Below are positions 1 through 10,513 of a DNA stretch of 64,000 nucleotides, in pieces; position 1 is the first letter of the stretch, and the number at the start of each line of letters is the position of its first letter. The translations under genes were made by a program, and so were the position numbers. The stretch covers positions 45,111,362 to 45,175,361 of the forward strand of contig NC_060061.1 in the NCBI RefSeq assembly GCF_020283565.1. The letters are read 5' to 3'. The DNA comes from Trifolium pratense (Eukaryota > Streptophyta > Magnoliopsida > Fabales > Fabaceae). The notes under the pieces are model-generated. The model searched no databases and was not told where the DNA came from. It was given only the letters and a program-made list of their open reading frames with translations.

Positions 1-598
1 TCGGCATTTCAGATATTGCCATAACATCAGGTGTAGCACCGGTATAAGCAATTGACAACTGAACAAAACCTGAAGGAGAATGAAACAGATCATTTGAAGA
101 AAGCGTTGAAAGAGAAAACTCTTTCTCTAGTTTCCCATTCTGAACTAGTACTTCCGACAACGGTACTAAAGCAAAACCGAGCAACTGATCTTCAAGATAA
201 TTCTTCACCCTGCTAAGCATCCATATCTCACATTTGAGAGAAGAATCAACATCCCAAACATTGATACGAAGATTGTCATTAAACACAGGGTTCCTTCCTC
301 CTCCATTGATAGTCTTGGTAGATACAGTGTTCTCAGGATTACTTGTCAGGCAAATCTTAGCATAAACATCTTGCTTGTGGTATATGCAAATGTTCTGAAT
401 GTCTCTAGCCTGATGTATGTAAACGTCAAGCACTCCAACGCATTCCTCGGCATTTGACATGATAGTTTCCTTTCCATTGACCTCAATGTCCTTAGAGGAA
501 GGACCATTGCTTTGTGTTAAAGCATCAGACCTGTGCTTCTCACCTTCACCCAAGATTGAGGTTCTGAAGGGTGACACAACAGATTGTGGAGAATCCAT
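1..598 (-). CDS. C2-domain (CaLB-type) protein, N-terminal 199 residues, runs off the window
   Basis: An uninterrupted frame reads from an ATG at 598 (start MDSPQSVVSPF) to the window edge, so the C-terminus is missing. Residues about 44-160 read as one C2 beta-sandwich: VGVLDVYIHQARDI, then KQDVYAKICL, then GGGRNPVFNDNLRINVWDVD, then LEDQLLGFALVPLSEVL. C2 domains bind phospholipid, often with calcium, at the cytoplasmic face of membranes. The Asp/Asn residues in the loops are compatible with calcium binding, but this was not tested. The serine/proline-rich N-terminus ahead of a single C2 domain matches plant calcium-dependent lipid-binding (CaLB) family proteins. The start is supported by the 5'UTR intron upstream and by no in-frame ATG further out. 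The family is confident; the precise function is unknown. Confidence 0.85.
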   Translation of the reverse strand, partial: MDSPQSVVSPFRTSILGEGEKHRSDALTQSNGPSSKDIEVNGKETIMSNAEECVGVLDVYIHQARDIQNICIYHKQDVYAKICLTSNPENTVSTKTINGGGRNPVFNDNLRINVWDVDSSLKCEIWMLSRVKNYLEDQLLGFALVPLSEVLVQNGKLEKEFSLSTLSSNDLFHSPSGFVQLSIAYTGATPDVMAISEMP

Positions 599-631
599 GA
601 TCAAATGATTCAAATCACAGTAATTGGGAAC

Positions 632-1399
632 CTGTCAAAGCACAGCAGCTACAAGAATGTCAAAAATTCACACTAAATTATAAGTCAAACTTCAAAACTA
701 AAACAAAAGACACAAAATTCTTATGCTTAAATCCCACATCTAGGTACTAGCATAACACAAAATTCACTAATCAAGAACTAAAAACACAGCTTAAATAAAC
801 TGAACTAAAATCTAAGAGTTAAGCAGATCCAAAAAATAGAAACAAACACCACTCTGCATATAAAGCAACATAGATAGAAAATAAAAAGGAAAGAAAGAAG
901 CTTGAATTTGAGTTCCTCCAAACCTTTGAGAAGCCAATTCAGAAATGAGAATTAAGGTCAACAAAACACAAGTGGAACAACCAAAACCTATAAACCTCTC
1001 AAAATTGAAACTTTCAAATGATATTCACTCAAATAAACCTAGAATTGTCCAAGTTTAAAAACTAGCCAAAACAATGAAAAGGGTAGTGAAAAATTTCATC
1101 AGATTCCAATAAAGCTACAAACTTTATTTGCTCTAAACAGGAAAAAACAATTCCACAGAATCCAAGAGAGGAAAAACAGGAAAAGCATAAACACGACAAC
1201 CTATGCTACATGACAGAATTCCAACACAACCCCACTTTAAATTTCTCTTCAAATAACACAAAAAAGTACTAAAAAACAAACAAAAATTCAAACTAGAACC
1301 AATCAATCAAAATCTTCAAAAAGAAAAGTAAATAAATCTGCAAAGGTAATAAAGAATGGAATTTTCAGGTTGATACATAAGATGATGTGGTTTTTTTAC
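632..1399 (-). other. 5'UTR intron of the C2-domain gene
   Basis: On the minus strand a donor GACAG|GTAAAAAAA at 1400/1399 and an acceptor CTTTGACAG|GTTCCC at 632/631 bound a 768-bp AT-rich intron. The acceptor exon carries about 33 bp of leader before the ATG at 598. The noncoding first exon probably lies at about 1400-1560. Its transcription start cannot be fixed from sequence. Leader introns of this size are common in plants and can raise expression. Confidence 0.65.
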
Positions 1400-1559
1400 C
1401 TGTCTTTGTGGATTGAAAGTCAAAGTGGAATCTTTGTTTGTGTTTGTGTGTGGCTCAAAAACAGAATCAAAGGATGTTTGAGTGGGTGAACCGAGGTAAG
1501 TGTTTGAGAAAGAACAAAGTTGTTTAAAGGGAAAGGATGAAACTGATTGCTAAGAAAGA

Positions 1560-2082
1560 TAAATTAATGAGTATAGGGATCTATCTATGAGGAAATTACA
1601 TACAATAAAGTGCAACTTTGTGTATTTGGAGTGTAGTGTAGTTGTATAATTTTTTTTTTTTGGAAAAGGCAAAATGGCATTAAAAGCAAAAAGACTTGTG
1701 TTAGAATTTTTCTTTGGAGTGTAGTGTAGTTGTATAATAATAGTATAATACTATAATATATACGGTAGGAACTATGATGGGAAACCAAATTATTTTTTAT
1801 GCATATATGGGAAACCAGCTATAGCCTATTTTTGTAACAATGGAAGAAAGTGTTAGAAAATTACACCAATTATATGTGTGATTTAAAAAGTAGTCGGAAA
1901 AGCCACTTGGTTTGGTCTAGTGGTGAGGGGTTTGGGTAGTATGTTATATCAAGATTGAAGTCAAAATATATTTGACGAATATAATTGATCTATAGTATAA
2001 ATAATTTTTCATGTGTTAGAAACACTTTTTTATAGTTTAACGGTTCTTTAGGTGTAAAATATGATATCTTTACCAATCGAAC
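1560..2082. other. Spacer upstream of the C2 gene, with a short direct repeat and a SINE-like fragment
   Basis: AT-rich spacer with no convincing ORF. The motif ggagtgtagtgtagttgta occurs twice, about 85 bp apart (near 1629 and 1714). Bases 1905-1955 match the first half of the SINE at 56400 (gccacttggtttggtctag, a tRNA A-box-like start), but no B box or tail follows, so it is a decayed 5' fragment. Confidence 0.45.
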
Positions 2083-2190
2083 TAAGTCCATATTGTTGTT
2101 GCGAATATAACTTATATGTGGAATCTGGAATTCAAACTCAGACCACTTTAATAATATCTTTGGTATCTATCATTTGAGCTACACTCATAG
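2083..2190 (-). repeat. Decayed tRNA-derived SINE-like fragment
   Basis: On the minus strand an A-box-like gtgtagctcaaatgatag is followed about 40 bp later by a B-box-like gagtttgaattcc, the spacing of a tRNA-derived SINE head. No poly-A tail or target duplication is recognisable. Family assignment is by pattern only. Confidence 0.4.
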
Positions 2191-2382
2191 AATTAATTGG
2201 TAAAAATAATATAAAAATATTGGAATTCATTCCAAATCAGCTGCATTCATTTATTCATCTAAATGATGAAATTATAGACATTTCAGCCAAAAAAAATAAA
2301 ACACTCTTTTTAATATTCTTTCTAATATTTACTCTCTAATTAGTTGAAATTAATGTGGATCCCTCATTTTAGAAATAGATTT

Positions 2383-2511
2383 AACTTTTTTTTTTTTGTA
2401 GAAGCTAAATTTACTCATCCAAATTAACACAAGAGATAATCGAACCTGAGACCTTAAGAAGGAGCACACTGTCAGATCTCAAGTCAATACCACTGGACCA
2501 ACTCAAATGGA
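2383..2511 (-). mobile_element. tRNA-derived SINE with 14-bp target site duplication
   Basis: On the minus strand the element starts atccatttgagttggtccag, with an A-box match (ggtccagtggt) and a B box ggttcgatt. It ends in a poly-A tract, seen as poly-T at about 2386-2397. The 14-mer ttagaaatagattt flanks it at 2369-2382 and 2512-2525, which is the signature of LINE-assisted retrotransposition. At about 129 bp it is a short plant SINE. The two perfect duplications suggest a fairly recent insertion. Confidence 0.8.
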
Positions 2512-2815
2512 TTAGAAATAGATTTTTCTTAAAGTGGTGAGACTCGCATAATTTTCATTCAATTAGAAAATGAGTGTTAAAAGAGTCTTCAAAAGAGAGT
2601 GTTGTTGTTAACTATTCACCAAAAAAACAAATAGAGTCTTGTTATCACTCTTCCGAATTTTTACATGGGAGGTATAATTCAAACCATTCACTATTTTTAG
2701 ACGAAATGATAAACATCATCTAAAACTCGCACACATGAATGTGAAGTTTCGTTCGAACGCAATAAAAATGTTGAACTAACAATATAGATAAATCATTTAC
2801 TTTATTCAATCTTGA

Positions 2816-2840
2816 ATATATATATATATATATATATATA
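2816..2840. repeat. TA microsatellite
   Basis: About 12 tandem TA units. Low-complexity sequence with no associated gene. Confidence 0.9.
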
Positions 2841-3015
2841 ACCAACCAGTGACCCTAAATAATTTTTTTATAACAATGTTATTGTTATGAAATATACCGC
2901 TATTGGCAAGAAATATATTGTGCTATCTAATTGCGACTATATATTTCTTGTGTATAAAAAACATCTTCAAATGTATTTTTGTCGGTCATTTTAATCAATG
3001 AAATTCACGAGCTGG

Positions 3016-3420
3016 TTTTTTTTTTCAATGGTAAATAATGTTATTATATATTAAAAAATAAAGAGGGACGAAAGTCAATACAAAAGGTAGAAACCAAGCA
3101 TCACCAAAATGAGTATCGTAAGTACTAAAAAAACACAAATAAAATACAACGCTCCAGAAATACCAAAATCCGGCTACCATAATAGGGGCACCGAAAACAC
3201 ATCTAACCCTGGAAAACAACATGCACCAAAATCAAAAATGCTACTAGAGAAAAGAAGGTCAAAAAGAAGAACAACATGGAACAGTCCACCCACGAATCCG
3301 AGAAAACGAAACCCAACACAACACCTCATTAACCTCTATTAGCGCCAACATAAGACAAATTGCACTTCCACTCATAGAAGGAGCAGAGAGAGACCCATGA
3401 TTATTTGCCAAAAACTACTT
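3016..3420 (-). mobile_element. 3' end of an L1-type LINE (3'UTR plus poly-A)
   Basis: On the minus strand this reads as T-rich, GT-rich sequence ending in a poly-A tract (plus-strand poly-T at 3016-3025). It resembles the 3'UTR of legume L1-like LINEs. No RT residues are included. The short ORFs on both strands here have no recognisable domain. The 5' boundary at about 3420 is approximate. LINE origin is inferred from tail and composition. Confidence 0.45.
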
Positions 3421-4870
3421 TTAGATAAAAAATTTACCTTATCAACCAAAGTGTCGACAAAAACTCATTGCCCAAACCAATCAAAAACATACATATTGGA
3501 TTGGATTTACACAAATTTTTTTGGTATTGAACCACAAACCGATAGAAAATGGGTTAGTTTGGACTAGATTGATCGGGTGACATTTTTAAGTGCAAATTTA
3601 TAGTATAAAAAAATTACACTTTTTTAATAATATTTTAGGATTTTCAAATGTAAAATTTAAAAACAAAGTAAAATTCCTCGTATCTTAATGCATTATATAT
3701 TAAAACACATTCAAATTATCCATTTATAAACACTACAAGCTAGTAGTAGTTGCAGCAGAATAGGCAGTATCCTACACATTCACCCCTTAAGGTTTTTAAA
3801 CCAATCATTAAAAGTGAATTTGTAAAATCAACAACAAAACTAGATTAGTCTAAAAAAACCAACAAATTAAACTTCAAACATGTGGATTGTGAGGAGTATT
3901 CATATGTATCACACATTTATATGTCAAAATTGTCGTTTGATTTTTTTATAATGAAATAATTTATTTATTTTTTCTATGCAAACCTAACCCACAGCTTGTA
4001 GGTCTCAAATTCAAACCTGAATTAAGATGTTCAACTTAACAAAATTAATATTTCTTAAAATTTTGAGTCTGATCTAACTTCAACCTGCAAAATCAGTTTA
4101 ATTGAAAGGTGAGATTATCTCTACTTATAAACTCATGATCATATCATCTCACATCCGATGTGGGATGGACTCTTCACACACCCTCACACCCAACACTATT
4201 GGGTTTGGTGCGGATATAAATGTTGGGTGACACGATAGCAGAAACACACGATAGCAGGTGGCCCAACAGATATTGGAGGATCGTTATCCACATACCAAAC
4301 CTAATCGTGTTGGGTGTAAAAAAGTGTGTTAAGAGACTCACATAAGATGTAAGATGACTCAAACATAGGTTTATAAAAATAGATAATAGTCACCTTAAAA
4401 ATTGGTTTTGTAGGGTTTAGTAGGTCAAACTCCTAATTCTAAGCTAATATCAAAACCTCCTTCAAGATTTGTTGGGTCGCATACTATCAGATATTCGCTA
4501 TTGGGTCACCCACTAAGCTCAATAGTGTTGGACATTAGGGTGTGTTAAGAGTCTGTCTCACATCAAATGCGAGATGATCAAAACATGAATTTATAAGTAG
4601 AGGCAATTGTCACCTTACAAAAATTTGGTAGCATTGAGTTAGGTCAAATTTCCAATTCTAAGCTAGTATACCAGAAACCTGATAGCAGTGGTCCAACAAA
4701 TTTTAAAGGAGACTATGATACCATCTCTCAGTTTGTAAGGTGATGGTTGCATTTACTTATATATATTCGACATTTATTTTCATGCACTAAGATCAATAAG
4801 AGTGTGAAAAGATGTGTTAAGAATTCGTCTCACTTTAAATTCGCAATGAATTGCATATAAATTTATAAAG
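3421..4870. repeat. Cluster of degenerate dispersed repeat copies
   Basis: The stretch carries several partial copies of one sequence: ctcacatccgatgtgggat near 4148, a similar motif near 4560, and a block running from tcacctta through caattctaagcta at about 4390-4440 and again at about 4610-4665. Copies are diverged and no coding potential is visible. They may be remnants of a small LTR-type or TRIM element, but no clean termini were found. Confidence 0.35.
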
Positions 4871-6765
4871 AGAGATAATTCTTTTCTGACTAGTCATTTT
4901 TTTAGGTTGGATTAGAGCAAAGGAACATTTGTTTATTAAGTTAAGATTTATGGAGAAATTATAATTAAGTAATTTTTCTCAATAAATATTAATTAATAAA
5001 TAGATATAATAATGAGAAGAAAGGGAGGGAGGTAGAGACACGCCGACCCACGCGATGGACCGAAATGACAAAGAGACCAATCAGAATGCATTTGAGTGGA
5101 TTTTTGTAAGTGGGGTATGCTGCTGTATGTGCTTTTTCTCCACATGATATCACTTTTCTTTTTCCATTCAGATTGACAATAACATCTGCCAAAAGAATGT
5201 AATATTAAAGACTGCATCTGCATTGCAGTTCTGTTATATATGCTATTGCTTCTACATTTTAAGCCTGCCAATTTTAAAAAAATGTTTGCCAAGGGAAAAA
5301 TAATACAGTGTATGGAGATAATATAAAATAATGAGAAAATAGGTTTAATTATATTTTTGGATAAGATGGAGTATACTACTATGACACAAAATTTATTGTG
5401 AATCTAAACATATACTCGATGTTTAGTATTGAGTATCACTTCTATGTATCAGGAAGAGGCTCTGAGGCGATCGAGAAGTTGAATTATTGTTATCTGGACC
5501 GTAATATTATTATTATTATTATAAATACCGCTGGTAATACTGAAACCCTAATTCATTCATCTAATAGAAACGAGCTGTAGCGAATTCTACAGTCGGAGAC
5601 GTACCTACGGAAAACTCCGTTACCAAACTTCTTATGTTTATCATCGTTTGCTTTTCGTTATTATTTTCTTTTGTTACTAATTGTGCACAACAAATAGAAT
5701 TGAGTTTTACGTCAAATTCTCGCTTTCCAATACGATGCTTGACCTTAATTTTTAGAAGCTACACATTGTAGCTTTAGACTTACGGTGTGTTTGAAAAATA
5801 TCGGACGCAAAAATAAAGAGGCTAGGCAAGTAGGCATTCAATTTTTTTTGTAGTTGTAGTCATTTTTTAGATATTATAGTTGGATGTGAAAACTTAGATT
5901 CATGTATGTTCAACTAGTTTAACCAATTGAAATATTCATTCCACTTCGCCCTCTTTGTCCTCTAACTTCATTTTCTACTTTCTTCCCACTTTCTACCAAA
6001 ATTTTCATTTTACAACAAATGAAAATCAATACTACTACTCTACTCTACTATTGAAGATGCAAATTAATTTTAAAAACCAATTAGTAATTTTTAAGCAAGT
6101 TGGTTTTATGATCCAATGGACTACTATTCCAATGCACAATAATTTGTGTGGGGGAATATAATATAATCTGGCAAATGCAGGCAGCGGGGCCTACAAAACA
6201 GGCAGAGGCTTAAGCCGGTGTTATGTTGGAAGCAAAGCACCCCCTTCCAAAGACAACATTGATGTTTAGGCGTGATCATCAAAGAAAAGTGAGTTGGGGT
6301 CTTGTTGTGATTTCCAACCACAACAAGGAGTAGTAGTTTTTGCCTCAACAAAAGTAATAGAAAGGGCAGCAAATCCGGTTCTGGCTAAAATAGTTTGCTG
6401 TTAAGGCAGAACATTGTAATATATATGAATTATTTAATATTAAATTTAATTGATGGTTGAAATTATTTTATTACTTAAAATTTAAACCGTTTGATTTTAA
6501 ATCAATAATTGAAATTTATATTGCGGTGTGAATTCTTATAGAAAACGATTCAGTTCCGTTCTAGCCAAGGCTTTTTGTTTGTGTTGGAGTCGAACAGGGT
6601 TCATATGCACTTCTTAATGAAGAATTTAAAAGTAATCATTAATCATACATGCAATGCAAATTATGGTAAACAATCTTTGTGTGTTTGTTCGGAGAAGTGC
6701 TCTTCTAAAAATTTATTGATAGATTGATAGTTGATTGAAGAACTACTTTCTTCTTTACTGTAAGA
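4871..6765. other. Gene-free AT-rich spacer
   Basis: No ORF of recognisable family. It includes a slightly GC-richer stretch at 6160-6380 with short open frames that I could not relate to anything, and a run of att trinucleotides near 5508. I see no RNA gene or clear transposon here. Confidence 0.4.
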
Positions 6766-9454
6766 TAATATTGCTGCGTTTGAGAGCATTCATATGGCCA
6801 TCCTTTGGGTCATGCATATGTAAACAAACTTGTTGTACAGCATATGATATGTCTGGTCTCGTGAAGGTAAGATATTGCAATGCTCCTGCTAAACTGCGAT
6901 AAAGTGTAGGATCTTTGAATGGAGATCCACATGAGACACTTAATTTTGCTTTAGTATCCGCAGGCGTGGTTGTGGGCTTGCAATAGGTCATGCCAGCTCG
7001 TTCAATGATTTCCTCGGCATATTTTCTTTGAGAAAGAAATAGTCCACCTGTATGTCGTGTAACTGCAATGCCTAAGAAATAGCTCAAAGGGCCCAAGTCC
7101 TTCATAGCGAATTCAGATGCAAGAAGTGATATAATAGATTGACGAAGACCTTCAGATGATGAGGTGAGAATTATGTCATCAACATAAAGAAGAATGTATG
7201 CCATGTCATTTCCTTGCTGGTAAATAAAGAGAGAGTGATCAGATTTGCTATGTGAGAAACCAATAGTCGAGACAAAATCAGCAAACCGTTGATACCAAGC
7301 GTGAGGGGCCTGTTTGAGACCATATAGAGATTTTTTCAACAAACAGACATAATTTGGATGGTCAGGATCTCTAAAACCCATTAGCTGATGCATGTAGACG
7401 GTTTCATGAAGGTGGCCGTGCAGAAATGCATTTTTCACATCCAATTGATGGATAGTCCATGCTTTTGACAAAACGATAGTGAGGACTGTTCGAATGGTGG
7501 TTGGTTTCATAACTGGACTAAATGTCTCATCACAATCCGTACCAACTTGTTGCGACCTGCCATCACCAATAAGACGGGCTTTGTGCCTCTCAAAAGAACC
7601 GTCAGATTTCTTTTTATGACGAAATATCCACATTGAACGAATAACATTAACATCAGGAGGACGAGGAACTAATTCCCACGTCTTATTTTTAATAAGAGCA
7701 TCAAATTCATCAGCCATGGCAGCCTTCCAATTCGGGTCGGACAATGCAAGTCTTGGGTTGCATGGAAGAGGGGATGGTGTGACAGATGATGTTAAATTAA
7801 AATGACGCTTAGGCTTAATAATTCCATGCATGCTACGAGTTGCTATGGTGCGAGGTTGGGTTGAACTGGTTTGTTTTTGTTGTGGAATATGTGAGGAGAC
7901 TGTTTGTTGGATTGGTGTAGGTAGATTTCGTAATGGGGAATTAGTATCGGATGTTGGCTGCGGTGTAGGCAAGTTAGTTGGTGGAGTAGAGGTCAATTTG
8001 GGGCTAGTGTTGCTAGTAGTGTGGTGGGAAGGTTGGGTTATGTTGGGGTCTGGTTCTTGTTGATGGATTTGATTTTGGAGATGATGGTGTAATAAGGGAT
8101 GCATGCCTTCATCTAAAAAATTGTATGTGTGGTTGGAGGGAGTATGCAGCTTGGCAAAAGGGAATTGAGACTCATCAAATATGACATGTCGAGATATTAA
8201 TATTTTTCGACTAGACAAATCATAACACTTATAGCCTCGATGATGTGGAGGGTATCCCAAGAAGACACAAGGGGTGGAACGAGCTTGTAGTTTATTTATT
8301 GTGTTGGAGGGAAATAGAGGATAACATAGACATCCAAAAACTCGTAAGTGTGTGTAAGAGGGATTTTGTTTATAAAGAAAATGAGTTGGTGAAAGATTTG
8401 AGAGTAGTTTGCATGTGAGAATGTTTAAGAGGTATGTTGATGTTTGGAGGGCATGATGCCAAAGTGACGGGGGCATGGAGGAGTGAGCAAGAAGAGTTCT
8501 GATTAAGTTATTGATTGTTCTTATTTTACGTTCTGCTTTTCCATTTTGGGGAGATGTGTGAGGGCAAGAAAACCGAAATACCATGCCATTAAGTTGACAA
8601 AATTGCTTGAAAGATTCGTTATCAAATTCTTTTTCATTATCACACTGAAAACTTTTAATGTTTTGTTCAAATTGGGTTCGAATAAAAGCACTAAAGGACA
8701 AAAAAATGGAATAAACTTGGGATTTTCTTCCAATCGGGAATGTCCACAAAAAATTAGTGTAATCATCCAAAAGAACTAGATAATACTTATGACCTGCTGA
8801 ACTTAAATTTGGTGATGTCCACAAATCACTATGTATTATATCAAAAGGCTTAGTAGTGTGAGATTTGGAAAGCGAAAATGGTAATTTAATATGTTTCCCA
8901 AAAATGCAAGATTGACAAATAGAACGACATGAAGATTGTTTATAATCAATAAACTTATTATTTCTAAGAAAACTTAAAACATGTGCTCCCGGGTGTCCCA
9001 AACGACCATGCCATAAGACGGAAGAGATAGCTGCAAATGTTGATGGAGAGGTGGAAGGATGTCCGGTGGTTTTTGTGATAGGATATAGATCTCCGGTGCT
9101 ATTACATCTCATTAGTGGCATCCCTGTCTGAATATCCTTCACAGAAAAACCAAAAGGGTCAAACTTAATAGATACATTATTATCAATGGTGAAACGACGC
9201 ACAGAGATTAAGTTTTTAATGAGTTTTGGGGCATGCATGACATTGTTTAGAGTTAAAGGTGGGTGAGGTGGGGAAAAACAAGTTTGTCTGTAACCATGAA
9301 TTGGAATTTCCTGTCCACTACCAACAACAATATTTTTATTAGTGCTCATATTAAAATAAGATGAGAGAGTACCATGAGATGAGGTCATGTGTGAGGTTGC
9401 GCCAGTATCCATGTACCAATTGTCATCGGGAACATTGAGGGACATATTCTGCAT
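6755..9454 (-). CDS. Copia pol segment: protease, integrase and partial reverse transcriptase
   Basis: An open frame of 899 residues. It contains the aspartic protease motif WYMDTGATSHMT, a GAG-pre-integrase stretch WHGRLGHPG, integrase acidic residues in DIIHSDLW, FQCDNEKEF and PQNGKAERK, and RT motifs KARLIGDG, QLDVKNAFLHG, LKQAPHAWY and LLYVDDIIL. The frame breaks off inside the RT C-terminus after FTRPDISYAVQQVCLHMHD, so RNase H is absent. It is in the same frame as the gag segment upstream, with one stop between them (9683-9685). The product would not be a functional polyprotein. Confidence 0.85.
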   Translation of the reverse strand: MQNMSLNVPDDNWYMDTGATSHMTSSHGTLSSYFNMSTNKNIVVGSGQEIPIHGYRQTCFSPPHPPLTLNNVMHAPKLIKNLISVRRFTIDNNVSIKFDPFGFSVKDIQTGMPLMRCNSTGDLYPITKTTGHPSTSPSTFAAISSVLWHGRLGHPGAHVLSFLRNNKFIDYKQSSCRSICQSCIFGKHIKLPFSLSKSHTTKPFDIIHSDLWTSPNLSSAGHKYYLVLLDDYTNFLWTFPIGRKSQVYSIFLSFSAFIRTQFEQNIKSFQCDNEKEFDNESFKQFCQLNGMVFRFSCPHTSPQNGKAERKIRTINNLIRTLLAHSSMPPSLWHHALQTSTYLLNILTCKLLSNLSPTHFLYKQNPSYTHLRVFGCLCYPLFPSNTINKLQARSTPCVFLGYPPHHRGYKCYDLSSRKILISRHVIFDESQFPFAKLHTPSNHTYNFLDEGMHPLLHHHLQNQIHQQEPDPNITQPSHHTTSNTSPKLTSTPPTNLPTPQPTSDTNSPLRNLPTPIQQTVSSHIPQQKQTSSTQPRTIATRSMHGIIKPKRHFNLTSSVTPSPLPCNPRLALSDPNWKAAMADEFDALIKNKTWELVPRPPDVNVIRSMWIFRHKKKSDGSFERHKARLIGDGRSQQVGTDCDETFSPVMKPTTIRTVLTIVLSKAWTIHQLDVKNAFLHGHLHETVYMHQLMGFRDPDHPNYVCLLKKSLYGLKQAPHAWYQRFADFVSTIGFSHSKSDHSLFIYQQGNDMAYILLYVDDIILTSSSEGLRQSIISLLASEFAMKDLGPLSYFLGIAVTRHTGGLFLSQRKYAEEIIERAGMTYCKPTTTPADTKAKLSVSCGSPFKDPTLYRSLAGALQYLTFTRPDISYAVQQVCLHMHDPKDGHMNALKRSNIILQ

Positions 9455-10513
9455 CGCCGTATCAATGTCGGTAGGTGCATAATTTGGTGCTTGGGCACTG
9501 TATACCTGTGGTGGGCGATTGCTGGGATTCCCGGCTTGACGAGTAGGAGGTGGACGAGCCCATGGTGAGGTGGGGTAGGGACAAGGAGGAGCAGCCCATG
9601 TATGTTGTCCCCAATACTCCCACGGTGGGTAAGAAGCCCATGGATATGGTTTTTCTTGTTGTTGCCATGGATTTTGTTGTTGCTACCACGGACGATGTTG
9701 TCCACCATGTTGCGATCCTCTGCCGTGGTTGTTGCCTCCACGACCTCGTCCTCTGTTGTCGCCATTCTTTCCTCGATTACTGTTGCGGTTTTGGTTGCGT
9801 TTCTGTCCAGTGTTGCTGTGATTTGCTGAGATGGAATTATTTCCATAACTGGATGCATCAGTGTTGGTGGTGAGGAGGGCTGTGCCTGCGGCGTTTACGG
9901 CGATTGCTGCTTGTTTAGTTTTGCGGGTTTCTTCAGGTATTAACTTGGACCGTGCTTCGTAAAAGTGCGGCAAAGAATCATGCTGCTGAATGAGTGTAGC
10001 AACACCATCATAGTTCTCATTTAGACCTGCAATCAATTGAAGAACGAACCTGTGCTCTAAAACTGGTGAACCAACGCTGGCTAGTTGGTCGGCAAGCATT
10101 TTTACTTCTTGGCAATAAGCCGAGATGTTGGGAAAATCGTTCATATTGACGTTAGCGAATTGGTTTTCCAGGTACACAGCCCGAGAATTCTTATTATCCT
10201 GAAAAATGTTTTCCAATCGCTCCCAAGCTTGCTGTGCAGTGGAATTCGGTTCCAAGATGGTGTGCAAAAGATCGGTAGAGATCGTACCGTAAATCCATTG
10301 AAGGACAATCGCATCCAAGCGTAATATTGCTGCGTTTGAGAGCATTCATATGGCCATCCTTTGGGTCATGCATATGTAAACAAACTTGTTGTACATCATA
10401 TGATATGTCTGGTCTCGTGAAGGTAAGATATTGCAATGCTCCTGCTAAACTGCGATAATGTGTAGGATCTTTGAATGGAGATCCACATGAGACACTTAAT
10501 TTTGCTTTAGTAT
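6766..10513 (-). mobile_element. Rearranged Ty1/copia retrotransposon fragment bounded by 192-bp direct repeats of its own RT region
   Basis: In element sense (minus strand) the order is: a short RT 3' fragment (10513-10322), then gag, protease, integrase and RT, ending with the same RT fragment (6957-6766). The two RT fragments differ by only two bases that I could see (near 6835 and 6900). RNase H, LTRs, PBS and the gag N-terminus are missing. Both RT copies stop at the same base, just after the codons for NALKRSNI. The element is therefore neither an ordinary truncated copy nor LTR-bounded. Integration of a permuted circle or a template-switching event could explain this, but neither is proven. 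Confidence 0.75.
9683..10345 (-). CDS. Copia gag segment (N-terminally replaced)
   Basis: A 220-residue frame with UBN2/retrotransposon-gag-like sequence (AWERLENIFQDNKNSRAVYLENQF, VLQLIAGLNENYD) and a basic RG-rich tail. I see no CCHC zinc knuckle; a Pro/Trp-rich linker follows instead. The first residues come from the RT-derived repeat rather than the true gag start. The frame ends at a TAG after QHRPW. Past it, the same frame stays open through the linker into protease, so this TAG is the only stop between gag and pol. A C-to-T change of a glutamine CAG codon, within a CAA-rich run, would explain it. Confidence 0.75.
   Translation of the reverse strand: MLSNAAILRLDAIVLQWIYGTISTDLLHTILEPNSTAQQAWERLENIFQDNKNSRAVYLENQFANVNMNDFPNISAYCQEVKMLADQLASVGSPVLEHRFVLQLIAGLNENYDGVATLIQQHDSLPHFYEARSKLIPEETRKTKQAAIAVNAAGTALLTTNTDASSYGNNSISANHSNTGQKRNQNRNSNRGKNGDNRGRGRGGNNHGRGSQHGGQHRPW

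Noticed and set aside
3109..3342. A basic 77-residue protein
   Set aside because: It overlaps antisense to the LINE-like 3'UTR, is low-complexity in K/N/T, and has no domain or conserved context.
5398..6372. Short ORFs between 5.4 and 6.4 kb as genes
   Set aside because: No homology recognised, overlapping on both strands, with no supporting signals.
9683..9685. Programmed stop readthrough between gag and pol
   Set aside because: Possible in principle, but the element is already rearranged and lacks RNase H, and a simple CAG-to-TAG mutation explains it.
9460..9873. Separate small proteins on either strand around 9.5-9.9 kb
   Set aside because: They are other-frame readings of the gag-pol linker, which stays open in the true frame apart from one TAG.
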